Shown: one piece after another, positions 25,901 to 39,228 of the stretch | Position numbering within the stretch: the stretch's first letter is position 1 | Layout: each line of letters begins with the position of its first letter | Assembly: GCA_949752735.1 (NCBI GenBank) | Contig: OX457052.1 | Location: 33,000,344 to 33,064,343 of the forward strand | From: Lumbricus terrestris | Lineage: Eukaryota > Annelida > Clitellata > Crassiclitellata > Lumbricidae | Direction of reading: 5' to 3' | DNA length: 64,000 bases | Position numbers and translations under genes: made by a program | Notes under the pieces: generated by a model | Database searches by the model: none | What the model saw: the letters and a program-made list of their open reading frames with translations, nothing else | What the model was told of the DNA's origin: nothing

Positions 25901-28900
25901 TCTACCACCGGGTCCACTACAGTTCGTACTAGCAAAAGAGGGTACTGAATGCTTGGAAGCTAGTAATGTTGCAGAACTCGCAGACGTGCACGTGAACAAT
26001 CGAATTGGTCTAATGTTTCAAGACAAACCGAAATATGAAGCATGGGGAAATAGTTCGAAGCAACCCAGGTGGAATAGTAATAACAAAGAAACAGGAAACC
26101 AAGCCAGAAATAACGAAGCAAGGAATGATGGTGCTCCTGGAAGACAGTTTGGTCAAGATAGAAGAGAAGCAACGGGTGACAGACAAATGTACAGTCGAAT
26201 TCCAGTGATGGGACGTCAAAGAGAAAACAATACAGCGTACAATTACAGGCGGGAGAGCACTGAACAGAGAGGGATTGTTAAGAAACGTTGCCATAATTGT
26301 CAGTCAGACCGACATCTGATAAAGGATTGCAAAGTACCACCCAGAATGACAAATCTGAGAAATAGATTTACTCGAAGTGCAGAAAATCTCAGAGTAAATC
26401 AGATACAAGTAATGAATGCACCGAATCAGTCTGAAGAACAAGACAACCGCGAAACGGAAGTGAAGTCAGTGATGAAGTGCACGCCTCAATTTGCTATACA
26501 GAGAGAAATAGTAAATTCTGCTCCAATTAAAGATACTGATCGAGAAACAGAAAGCAAAGATGAGTGTCAACGTACGAAGAAGTCTTTACTACAGCATGTC
26601 AATGTAGAGATACATGGAAATGATGACAGTTGTCATCCCGTGCAAGTCAGAGCGCTGATTGACTCTGGTACTGAGATTCCAGTAATCAATGAGGAATTGT
26701 TGAAAGGAGCGACAGTGGAAGAAATTGGCAGAGTACATTTGCAATGTGTGGCTGGAGAACCCATTCCAGCTAAGTTGGTGAAAATCGAAGTGCGGATGAG
26801 TTGTCATAACGAAGGAGGAGATTTGAAAGACAAGGGAGTAAATATCGCGCCATATTTAACCTTGGTGTGTGCCAGCATTCCGGCAGTCTTGTGCAAAGAT
26901 AACAAAGAAAAGTTCTTGCTGCATCCAGAGATAATCGCAGAACTGAAAGAGGTTCCACCAGTGAGTGTATTACAAGGAGAACTGCAAGCGAATGTGACTA
27001 CAAGAGCACAGAGTCGGAGAAGAGAAGTGGAAGAAGGAGAAGAGGAAAAGTCAAATGAAAGTTTGCTAGATGAGGACACAGAAAGCGATGATGAACAAAG
27101 CGTTCAAGAAGAAGAAGAAGGAATAACATCCGGAAACAATGAAATTGAAGAAGAGATGGTTGCATGTGAACGTGATAATGATGATGATTCTGAGAGTGAT
27201 GGTGAAATAGACACGAGTATGAGGGATTTGTTTGCCGAAAATACGAGTGATGAAAGACAATTGGCAGACGCAAAGAAATTTGAAGAGCAGCAGAGAAATG
27301 ACGAGTCACTGAGGTCGTGGTGGAAGATAGCTGAAGACAAAGGATCAGAGTTTAGTGTGGTGAATGGGTTGATGTATAAGAAGCATCAAATGTTGGACCA
27401 GTTGGTGTATCAGTTGGTGTTGCCGAAGGAAAGAAGAATTCAGGTGATGGAATTGGCACATGAGTCAGTATTTGGCGGACACTTGGGAGAAGAGAAGACA
27501 AGGGAACGTATCAAGTTGTCCTTTGTATGGCCAAGAATGCGTAGAGATGTGGTGAAGTTCTGCAAGTCCTGTGAGAAGTGTCAGTTGAAAGCACGAAGTT
27601 TGGTGATGGATCGAGTGCCGATTACACCAATACCAAGAGAGGATGTACCGTTCAGAAGAATGACCATGGACGTCGTAGGACCAATCGAACCGACTTCAGC
27701 AGCAGGGCATAAGTATTGTTTGTGCATCGTGGACTCATGTACAAGATGGCCGACAATATTCTTGATGAAGTCATTGACCGCTAAGGCTGTATGCGAAGCT
27801 TTGATGAAGCTGTTCATGGATGTGGGGGTTCCGTCAGTAATCACGAGTGATAGAGGGACGAATTTTACAGCCAGTCTAACAAGAGAATTTCTTAAACTGA
27901 TGGGATGTTGTCCTCGATTCGATTCGCCAGGACATCCAGAAGCGGCAGGATTGGTGGAGAGATGGAATCAAACGTTCAAGAAAATGATTCATCATGTCGT
28001 TGTGGAAAATCCGAGACAGTGGCATAAAATTATTCCATTTACAGTCTGGGCATTGAGAGAAGTGCCTAATGCAACTACAGGAGTGGCACCGTATTTGCTG
28101 GTCTATGGAAAGTTGCCGAGAGGGCCACTCACCATCCTTAAAGAAAGCTGGACCAAAGAAATAAATCTACCACCGAACATTGGAGTGCAACCGGCAAAGT
28201 ACCTGAAGAATTTAAGAGCAGACATGGAAAAGGCCTTGACATTCGCCGAGAGCTGTGCTGAAGAAAAGCAAAAACAGTACGCCAGTCAATACAACAAAAG
28301 AGCAAAAGATAAAGAATTCGAGCCAGGAGAGAACGTCATCGTGCTGTATCCAACGTCAACCAATAAATTGATCTCCCGATGGCATGGTCCATGCACGGTC
28401 CTGCAAAGAAGATCCAAATATTCGTATCTGGTGGATATGAACGAAAACGGTCGACGGATTATTCATGCTAACAAGATGAGGAAGTTTATTACGAGAACAT
28501 TGTCTTGTGGTCTGATCGTGGAAGAGGATGACGAATTTGGATCAGTGGTAGAAATACCGCTGAAGGAAGACTATTCAGAGACAAAACAGAAATCACTTCA
28601 ATTGGATTACGAACAAATTGGACATCTGACCAGCGAACAACAGAAACAATTACTTGATGTACTGAATCGATATGCAGACAGATTTTCAGACCAACCTGGA
28701 CTATGTACATTAGTAGAACACGAAGTGGTGCTGAGACCAGACTTTCGAGAAAAAGAATTCGTGGCATATCGAATACCACTAATATACCGAGCAGAAGTGG
28801 AAAAACAAATACAAGAGATGCTGAAAGAAAACATCATTCAACCATCGTCAAGCAGAATGGCAAGTCCACTTGTCATTGTCAAAAAGAAGAATGGATCCTT

Positions 28901-31900
28901 GAGATTGGCTTGTGACTACAGATACATTAACTCTTTTACTGAAAATTGCCGATATCCTATGCCAATCGTCAACGATGTCTTGAGCAAAGTTGGAAAATCC
29001 AAGTTCATTTCTGTTATGGACTGTCGCAGTGCATATTGGACTTGTCCTGTGAAAAAGAGTGACCAATGGAAGACTGCGTTTGTTACACATAATGGACTGT
29101 ATGAATTTACGCGTGTTCCGTTTGGAATGATTAACTCTGGACGGACTTTTGTAAAAGCGATAAATATGATTTTGCAACCGATTCATGATTTTACTGAACC
29201 TTATGTTGATGACATTGCAGTGCATTCTAATGATTGGGACATTCATTTAAGACATTTGGAATTATTTTTGAAACAAATAAGACTGCATAATGTAACATTG
29301 AACTTGAAGAAATGTGTGTTTGGTAAGAGTGAGGTGAAGTTCATCGGTCACCTCATAGGATCAGGGAAGAAGATGATGAATCCAGACAGGATTGACAGTT
29401 TAATTAATTTGAAGAAACCTGAAACCAGGAAGGAAGTGAAGCAAGTCTTAGGATTTTTTGGATTTTACAGACAGTTTATTTGTAATTTTGCTGAAATTGC
29501 TAAACCATTGACAGACTTGACCAGCAAGAAAGTACCTGAGAACATTGTTTGGACTGATGCACATCAGAAATCTTTTGATTCCCTTAAACAGATTGTCTTA
29601 TCAAATGTGATTCTATATATGTTTGAGGTTGGGAAACCATTTAATTTGTACTGTGATAGCAGTGATTTTGCTGTGGGAGCTGTACTGTCTCAGGTGGACG
29701 AGGAAGGGATTGAACGTCCTGTTTCATTTATCAGTCAGAAGCTGACAGATACTCAGAAGAGGTGGGCGACGATTGAGAAGGAAGCCTATGCAATTATATG
29801 GGCTTTAAACAAGTTGAAAGAAATTCTTATTGGTTCTAAAATCAATGTGTTTACAGACCATAATCCTTTAGTTTATTTGACTGAATCAATGTCGAAATCT
29901 GCTAAATTAGTCAGATGGTCTTTATCATTGCAAAATTTTGACATTCTGTTGAACTATAAGAAAGGTAAATTGAATGTAGTAGCTGATTGTCTGTCTAGAT
30001 TGTAGTGTAAGATATTTTATGATGTATTATGTTATGGACTATTTGCATTGTTTAGTTAAGGTACGTTCGCTAATTTTTATAGGTAATTAGCTCTCTTTAA
30101 AAGAAAGGAGGGAGGTAATGTGAGCTAATGTTGTATAGTCTATGTGGTCAGTTGATGTTTAGGCGTACGAATAGACCAGCTCAAGGTCAGCGTCTAGACA
30201 GTTAGGCCTGCAGGTGACAGACTGGCGGGAAAGTTGGCGCGGCTCGGCCGACCGTCGCCGGAGAGCGCGAGAGAGAGAGCGAGGCAGACAGACAGACGGA
30301 CAGATAGACGGAGAGAGGCAGATAGAAGGACAGAGCGGCAAGGGGAAGAGTGTACGCCCAGACAGTGAGATAAGTTGTAGAAGAAGGAGTTGGTAGTAGA
30401 GAATAGAAGACGTTTTAGAGAACAGTGGAGTTAGATAATAATAGTTGCGTTGCTGTCGTTGAATTCAAGCGTTTGTCGTCGTTGATCCATTGTTGTGTTA
30501 TTTGCGTTGTTATGAACGAAGAAGAAAATACAAGAAACAGAGCTTTGTTGTAATTGAACAAGTTAAGAACTTTAGAAACTTATACACTAGCTTTAGATAC
30601 CGAAATACAGTGACTAGGTTAGGCATAGGCTGCGCTACTGAACACAAGGAAAAACTGGAGAAAACTTTGAAGGTCAATTGAAGGTTGACAATAATATATG
30701 CATATTTTAAATGATCATTTTACATATAAAAAATGAGATACAAGCTTTGATTAATTATGTACAGCCAATTTGATGGACAGTGTGTCATGATAAGTGCTGG
30801 TACGCCCGCATAAATGCAGATAGTTTTTTAAAATTTTTTATCTATGGTTTTTACTCCATGTTATTATCATTAAGCTGTTTTTACCCTATTACTCGCGAGT
30901 AACGCTATTTTTTGGCCGTGATTGTAATACCCTTCAGTGTATATATACTGGTCATCATTAAGCTTGTATCTATTCTGGCCAGGACTCTATGGTTTGGAGT
31001 AGATAGTAGATACAAGCCAGACATTGATGAATGGATAGTAGATACAAGTCAGACATTGATGAATGGATAGTAGATACAAGTCAGACATTGATGAATGGAT
31101 AGTAGATACAAGTCAGACATTGATGAATAGATAGTAGATACAAGTCAGACATTGATGAATGGATATTAGATACAAGTCAGACATTGATGAATAGATAGTA
31201 GATACAAGTCAGACATTGATGAATAGATAGTAGATACAAGCCAGACATTGATGAATAGATAGTAGATACAAGTCAGATATTGATTAATAGATAGTAGATA
31301 CAAGTCAGATATTGATTAATAGATAGTAGATACAAGTCAGACATTGATGAATAGATAGTAGATACAAGTCAGGCATTGATGAATGAATAGTAGATACAAG
31401 TCAGACATTGATGAATAGATAGCATGATACAAGCCAGACATTGATGAATAGATATTAGATACAAGTCAGACATTGATGAATAGATAGTAGATACAAGTCA
31501 GACATTGATGAATAGATAATAGATACAAGCCAGACATTGATGAATTAGTCAGTTTGATGGACAGTGTATCATGATGAGTGCTTGCTTGCTTATCTCCCTC
31601 TCAGAGTGAAGTACAAGTTGGTTAGTGGTCCACAGGAAGTATCTAAACTAATCACACCACTTGGCCATCCTATCCAACCCTTTTCGCATGATATCATTGC
31701 GAACACAGTGGGATCATTTTTGAGAAGTATTGTCTCCCGAACAAGCAAAGGAGCAGTCCCTTAAGCTAGCCCTGTGACAACCATGGTGGGTATGTTTGTA
31801 TGTGCGCTTGTTATAGCGCACCTTCAAGCACCCTACTCAGAGGCGCTCCCGACTACAGAGCGGACACTGCATCGGAGTTTCACGCCGAAGCGCTGAGTAA

Positions 31901-34900
31901 TTGCGAGTGAAGAACTTGCCCAAGGTCCCTACGCGGCGACTTAAGGTGGATTCGAACCTTCAGGCTTCAAGCAACAACGCCACCATACACCACCGCGCCC
32001 CACAACAATATGTAGCGTTAGCAACTTCATTTTCTCAACCTCAGCATATATGAGTGTGGCGGGTGGCCAGTCCTCTCCCTCACCGTCTCATCTTCACACC
32101 AACAGTGTACGGTTGGTGTACTCATTGTAGCTGGGTTGGCTAGGGGTGCACAGGTGGAACAGAAATCATAAACCAAATTTCTGACCTGACTGAGAGTTGA
32201 ACCCACCCCACCTCTAGATCAGTGGTTCCCAACGGTTTTTTTCTTTTTGAGGGCCACCTTTTCTAAGTTGGAGGATACGAGGGCCACGTTTTATTTCTTG
32301 AAGGACATTAGGGGGTCATAGAGCTGAAATTTAATTACCTAAAAGCATATAAAATTATTATAATTGAATGTTTGATGTTATTTATGAACGTCATAATAAA
32401 ATAATTTGTAATGGAAAATAATTATGTGTTCTATTCTGCTCAAATTGTCAATTTTTTCATATATTTTTGTTAATTCTTTGAGAGTTGAGGGCCATTTTTT
32501 AAGGTCTGGCGGGCCTCTTTTGGCCCGCTGGCAATGGGTTGGGAACCACTGCTCTAGATTGATGCTGACCCCTACACTGTGGAGCACCCCAGGCTATGCT
32601 AGACTGTTCAATAAATCTGGATTGTGACGCTTTAAAAATGGACGAGTTACTAGATTTTCATGTGAGTTCATGAATTCTTATTTTTTTCTGTTGACGTATC
32701 ATAGACACCTACTTTGGTTAAACAAGCACGCTTACTAAGGTCTTCCCTGTGATAATTTATACCCCAGCCTGTCGTGCTTAAGTTTTAAAGCATATATGCT
32801 AGGTGTGTCGATGTGTCATTCACGGTACAGAGCTCTTTTCTCAGCCTGGGAACCCGTTTGCCCATTGAGCGAGGAAGGCTTGTAGGCGCCCTTGTAGCAG
32901 CATGGCTGCGTTATGGCGCCATAGAAATTGTTATTATTATTATTATTATTATTATGTGCCGGGCCCGGAAGTCACACTGGGTTAAATCTGTTTCGTGTGT
33001 TTCAGAATTTCGCTTTTTAATTCTAAACATCTTGATATCGAATTTCCAGTTTCACGTGGGTGGCGATGTACTGGCTGCAGTTACCAAGAAATTAAATGAT
33101 GAATGTTTAGTCAGAATTTCTAGAGCACTTCATGAAAGTTTAGTGCAACCAAACAGTACTGTAGCCCATAAGTACTGTAAGCCATAAGTACTGTAACCCA
33201 ATATGTACTGTAACACATAATAAATCAATCAATCGTAATTTATTTAGCACCCCTTCAAGTTACCTACTCAGAGGCGCTCCCGACCGAGATCAAGCGAAAA
33301 AACAGTCTTCAACAGTTTGTGAAATTGAGAACAGCTTGGGAGATGTCGCATAGTCAAGGGAAGTCCATTCCAGGTTATTGGACCAACCACAGAGAATGAA
33401 TGCCTCTGCATTGTTGCGAGTGAAAGGAACCATTAAGTACTGTAACCCATAGGTACGGTAAGTAGTATGTACTGTAACCCATAAGTACTGTAACTCATAT
33501 GTACTATAACCCACAAGTTCTGTAACCATAAGTTCTGTAACCCATGAGTACGGTAAACAATAATTAGTACTGTAACCCATGAATTGTTTTGTTCTCAGGA
33601 CCATTGTGCACTGGAGGGAGTTTCGTCAGACCCTCTGCGAGATCCACAACATCGGAACGCCATTGGAGGCGATGGCGTTGAAGTCGACCATCGACCTGAC
33701 TTGCAACGATTACATTTCTATATTCGAATACGACGTCTTCACGAGGTGCGTGCAAATCAGTTGCTTGGATTCGCGTTTAGGTGTTTTGGTTTTAATTTCT
33801 CTAGAGTAGCTTTTCCATCTCATTTCTACGTGATCAAGGTGACATGTTTTTATATTTGATTTCATTCTGAAGTAGCTTTTCAAGCTCAATTGCGCCTTGA
33901 TCAAGGTGACATGTTCGTTAGGGTGGAGTGAAAAAGTGAAAAATTTCATCAAAATTCTCGAACTTGAAAGGCCTAGTGGTAATTCGTTGCCTTTTGGTAT
34001 AGTAAGTTTTCATGCCAAATATTTCTTTAATATTCGTCCTCTAAGTTTTGCCCCCAAGGGATTTAAAATTTGACAATTGACCCAAAATTGTCAAATTTGC
34101 TCGAATTTCAATTAATTTGCAAAATGTATCACACTAATTCTAAAAGCATTCAAGCATTTAATTATGGCACAGCTAATTATCCTGCAAAATTAAAAATAAA
34201 TTTTTTATTATGTAACATGTAACCGAATAGAATAAAAATTAGGGCAAAATAGGCATTTAATACACAATTTGACACATTTTAAAAGTAAGCGACAGATATT
34301 ATTATAACACTACTTGAAGTGTTCCATAATTGCAGGACACGGTCACTTTTATAAATATTACGTTAAGATCATAGGCGTAGGAGGCGAGGGTCCAGAGGGG
34401 CAAATGCCCCCCCCAAATTTCGAGCCAAAAATTTTCAAAGTATATTTTAGGGAAAAAAAGTCTAATCTTTGCTACCCCACTGCCGAAATGTCCCCTACGC
34501 CTATGGTTAAAATGATAATTCGGTGTTGTAAAAATGATTAGTACCTTGTTCTGTTGCATCCAAAAAAATCAGAAAAAAATATAGGCTAAACGAAAGGTAC
34601 AATAGAGAAACAGGTCATGCAAATACCTAAAGAGCGATGATGGCAAAACTGAAATGACAGCAGAAAATGCGTCAGTATCTAGACCTTCCTCACCCTGATA
34701 TCAAAACAAATATCTCTGACAACGAAACACCTACGAATATTGAAGTTGCTGACGAAATGGTAATTAACTCTATCCTCAATACACCAGATGAAACATAATC
34801 CCCCTCTGTACAGAAGAGTAGAAAGTTGCCAGCATTTGTAAGAGCTTATGAGAGATAGGTATATGCAATTATTTCGGATCGATCTGCGGCATAGCTGGCT

Positions 34901-37900
34901 TCAGCTGTTTTACAAGACTTTCGATTTATTTGAGAAACTGATTCTTTCAAGTTCATCGACAGGAGTAAAGTGAGAAGAGAAAAAGAGAGGAAAGGCAACG
35001 ACTCCTATTTAATGCGATACCTAACGTTCTTCAAGGTTTATATTTTGACGGTCGGAAAGACAGAACCCTAACACAATCAAAGAAGGGCAAAAAATGCTAC
35101 CGAAGGGTAAAACTGGAAGAACATAGGCCTATAACAGTACTTTGGTACAACAGCCCGAGTCTCTATATATTGGTCACGTAACACCGGAATCCGGTTCAGC
35201 AGTAAGACCTAAGCATCAAGCACAGCACTGTCACCTTTCTCGCAGAAAATCACGTGGATACAGAAACAATCGTCGCTGTCGGATGTGATGGCACTAATGT
35301 AAATACTGGTAGTCTGGTAGAACATCACATTCATCAGACTCTTGGAGTTGGAATTCGCAAAGCCTTTGCAGTGGTTTGTCTGCCAGTTGCATTCGAATGG
35401 ATTACCATTGCGACATCTGCTTGAACGTCTGGATGGTGTTACTGCAGGTCCACGAGCATTTACTGGGCCAGTCGGCAAGTCCATGGCAAACTCTGAACAG
35501 TGAACAACTACCAGTTGCTTTGTTTGCGAAAAAAGAGGTTGATTTTCCGGAAGATACAGCAAATGATCTTAGCACTGATTCGAAGCATTTGCTTGACATT
35601 TGTGAAGAAGCAATAGAGGATAATTGTTCCAATTCTCTTGCCAGACGTAATTCGGGTGCGATGTCGCACTCCAGATGGTTAACCACATGCAGCTATAATC
35701 GAATTCTGCGTCTTTATAGATCTATTGCAAGTGAACTCCCATAAGAAAACATTGGCGACATAATGTCATAAAAGTGCATGCTATGATGTGGTTTCACATC
35801 AAAATGAACCCCTCATGCAAATACGGTTCAATGCACCTTTGGCGTACGATCTCCAGATCGCGATAACTAGGCCTACCGGATGTCTTTAAGGCTGTTATAT
35901 TGACCCCGTAATACAACGAAATGGATATTTCGGACATTCTGAAGACATTCTTCTGGGAATGATAGCCTAATTGACACTTGGAAAGATTTCCGTGCTCTAG
36001 GATTACGCATAATCCTACGGTCGAGAAAAGAATGTCAACCAGGAAAGAACTAGTAGCCCTATACCACAATTTGTTATTCCAAAACTTAACTTTGCTGCAA
36101 CTGATTACATCGATCTGATTGAATGGCAAACGATAAGAGTCACCGAACCACCAGTCACTTCCACGCTTTCCAAAGCGGACCTTGAAAGTTTGATTGCCAG
36201 TGAATGTGCGCCTATTCTGGATTTTCAAAAATTTACATGCCACACACAATCAGTTAAACTTGTCACTGAGGCATCTGTAGGACACACAGGTAGACATGGC
36301 TTCATCCTCACAAGGCTGAAATCTCGGGAACTAATGCCATCCTCTAATTCCAAATCAGAATTCCGTTCGGAATATATAGAATAATAGCATCTGCTCAAAC
36401 ACACTTTTCTGTCATTATTGACTGAAACCAACAACTTTTGGGATTGCTTATTATGTGCTTAATGGTTTCTTGATGTCACTGGCACGCAGCCATCTTATTA
36501 ATTTTCTTTTGCTTGATCATTAAAAAGGCGAAATTAAATGCTTTGGCACTAATACAATCAGCGTTTCGCATTTTAAAAATTAATTGAAATATTGACAAAT
36601 TTCACCATTTTTCGTGATTTTCATATTTTAAAATCCGTTGGGGGCAAATCTTGCAGAAGGAATTTTTAGAAACCATTTGGCACGATTACTGACTATGCCA
36701 AAAGGCAACGAATTACCACTAGGCCTTTGAGTTCCGAGAGTTTTTATTTTTTCACTCCACCCTAATGTTCGTATATTTTGATTTCATTCTGAAGTAGCTT
36801 TTTCAGCTCAATGCTTCTTGATCAAGGTGACATGTTTGTATATTTTGATTTCATTCTGAAGTAGCTTTTTCAGCTCAATGCTCCTTGATCAAGGTGACAT
36901 GTTTGTATATTTTGATTTTATTCTGAAGTAACTTTTCCAGCTCAATGCTCCTTGATCAAGGTGACATGTTTGTATATTTTGATTTCATTCTGAAGTAGCT
37001 TTTTCAGCTCAATGCTCCTTGATCAAGGTGACATGTTTGTATATTTTGATTTCATTCTGAAGTAGCTTTTTCAGCTCAATGCTCCTTGATCAAGGTGACA
37101 TGTTTGCTTGTTTTGATTTCATTCTGAAGTACGGTAGCTTTTCCAGCTCAATGCTTCATAAAAAGGCGGCATACTTTGATGGTTTAAATTCATTCTGTGC
37201 CATGCCTTGCCTTGCCTTCAACCATCCTCGACACGAGGGTTGGTCGCATTTTGGACAGTTCTTCTCCATCCTCTCCTGTCTTCGGTTGCTCTCAACAATT
37301 GCTCTGTTGTTAATCCCGTCCATTCACACATGTTGTCCCACCACCTCTTCCTAGGTCTTCCTCTTGATCTTGCTCCTGGAACCGTGCCTTGCATAATCTC
37401 CTTCTCCAAGCAGTCTCCATGTTTCCTCATGATGTGCCCGAAGTATGACAACTTCCTTCCTTTAATTGACTCCAGTAGACTCCTTTCTACGCCAGCCGTC
37501 TCCAGAACCCATTCATTTGTTTTTTTCTCAGTCCATGTCTATAAACTTTAAATTAACTTTTTTGACCTACAAATCACTCAGCACCAGCCTGACTTGCACG
37601 CAAGACAATAAACTTCGAGACCGAGACCAAGATAGTGGGTTCCAAGACCGAAACAATAGGCTCCGAGACCAAGGCGCAAGGTCTGAGACAGGTCGAGACA
37701 GTTCAAAAACCTGGATTGAGACTTTTTCTTCCGCAGTGCACGTTACATTTTGGAATAAACAACGAAAGCAACTCATGAATTAGTTTTTCTGAATTTCCCA
37801 TCTTGCCTGTATGCTATACATGTATCACTTTTTTCATGACCTAATTTTTCAGTTTTTGTGTCACTACTCGCTTCTGAGGCGTTTCTCTCGAGGTGGTGCT

Positions 37901-39186
37901 ATATAAATTTACGATAACTGAGAAGATCGTTTCTTTGCAGGCTGTTCCAACCGTGGAGGAACATCCTAAGGAACTGGAACGTGTTGGCAGTCACCCACCC
38001 GGCCTATGTTGCATTCCTTACCTACGATGAGGTGAAGGCACGTCTCCAGAAATTCACCAGCAAGCCAGGAAGGTATGTGCACCATGGTCCAAGCAGCATT
38101 ATTATTATTTTTATTATTATTATGTTATTTTTATTATTATTGTTGTTGTTATTATTATTATTTTGTTATTTTTACTCATTTTAGAAATAATATCTCAGGA
38201 ACAAAGAAATTATTTTCAGAGTTAATAGTGTACTAAATTATTATTTTTATTATTATTGTTGTTATTATTGTTAGTCTTATTACAAAGAGTTATTTATTCG
38301 TAATGTATTTGTGTTGGAATTTGCATCTGGCTGAAACTTGAGGCGAGAAATTTACTTGGATACCATTCTTTTGTGAGGCTGCCAAATATTCTGAATACTG
38401 GTGCAGTGGTGCTGCTCCAGGTGCATTAATTATAATAATAATATTGTTTACAGGAGATTCATGACTGTAAATGAAGTTCCACTACTAGTGCAACTAAATT
38501 TGACTAAAGATGTTCTGATATAAAACTGATTTTGACCAGTTTGAAAGGCAGCATGGATGGGGTTAAAAAGCGGCATTTAAAGGGGTAGAGACTTGTTAAT
38601 GTGTTTTCCCCCTCCTGGATACTGTGGATGTACTTGCTAATTTATGTATGCACATGTCTGGTTATGTATGTATGCTTGTGTATATTTGCATGGAATGTAT
38701 GATGGTTTGTACATGTATGTGTCATAAAATGTTCTGCAGTTATGATGTCAGAGATTAAGGGTTTTGATTCTCCTGACTAATGGGAAGGTGTCTTAAACTG
38801 GTGTGTATATAATTTATATATATATATAATATGTATATAGTATACATATATACATATACATATATTATATATATATGTTATATATGATATATTATAATAT
38901 GTGTGTCTACGTGCGTATGTCTGTTGGGTAAGTGTTGAGTGAGTTGTGGCAGAGACCATGGGGTATGAGGGGTGGAAATTTTAAAGTGAGGCATCACAGG
39001 CATGAGAGGGATGAGAAATAAGGATGAAAAAAGGAAGAAGAGCTCAGTTTCTTGAGATAACAATGGTTATGTAACATGGTTATGTAACAGTGGTTATGTA
39101 ACAATAGTTATGCAGTAGAATATGTCACATCATTTGAGTTCGACCTAGGGATGCAATGGACTCAACAAATGGCTGACGTCAGGAAC

Positions 39187-39228
<42 letters not shown>

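Larger units (their letters stand above)
23301..30690 (+). mobile_element. complete Gmr1-like Ty3/gypsy LTR retrotransposon
   Basis: LTRs at 23301-23872 and 30119-30690 (572 bp each, TG...CA) show no difference that I can see. ATAAT flanks both sides (23296-23300 and 30691-30695), the 5-bp duplication usual for this group. A primer binding site follows the 5' LTR after TTT, and a purine tract precedes the 3' LTR. One long open frame encodes gag, protease, integrase, reverse transcriptase and RNase H in that order. Integrase before reverse transcriptase in a gypsy-type element is the hallmark of the Gmr1 group described from deuterostomes. It lies in Cbl intron 1 in the sense orientation. Identical LTRs, clean duplication and intact frame indicate a very recent insertion. 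No envelope frame is present. Confidence 0.95.
12428..33598 (+). other. Cbl intron 1 (21.2 kb)
   Basis: GTATGT donor to TTGTTTTGTTCTCAG acceptor. It is loaded with mobile elements: LINE fragments, a mariner-like relic, MITEs, a Helitron, the Gmr1-like retrotransposon, SINEs and minisatellites. I saw no extra Cbl exon inside. Confidence 0.9.
33800..37165. repeat. 67-bp minisatellite, split by a transposon
   Basis: The unit contains TTTTGATTTCATTCTGAAGT, AGCTTTTTCAGCTCAATGC and TTGATCAAGGTGACATGTT. About two diverged units lie at 33800-33918 and about 5.5 units at 36773-37165 (starts at 36781, 36848, 36915, 36982, 37049 and 37116). The 2.85-kb element at 33919-36764 separates them. Confidence 0.92.

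Noticed and set aside
30006..30101. Envelope gene after pol
   Set aside because: Only about 95 bp separate the pol stop from the purine tract.
31003..31550. CRISPR array
   Set aside because: Contiguous tandem units without unique spacers, in a eukaryotic intron.
35209..35562. Minus-strand 117-codon frame
   Set aside because: Antisense of the decayed transposon protein, whose motifs lie on the plus strand.
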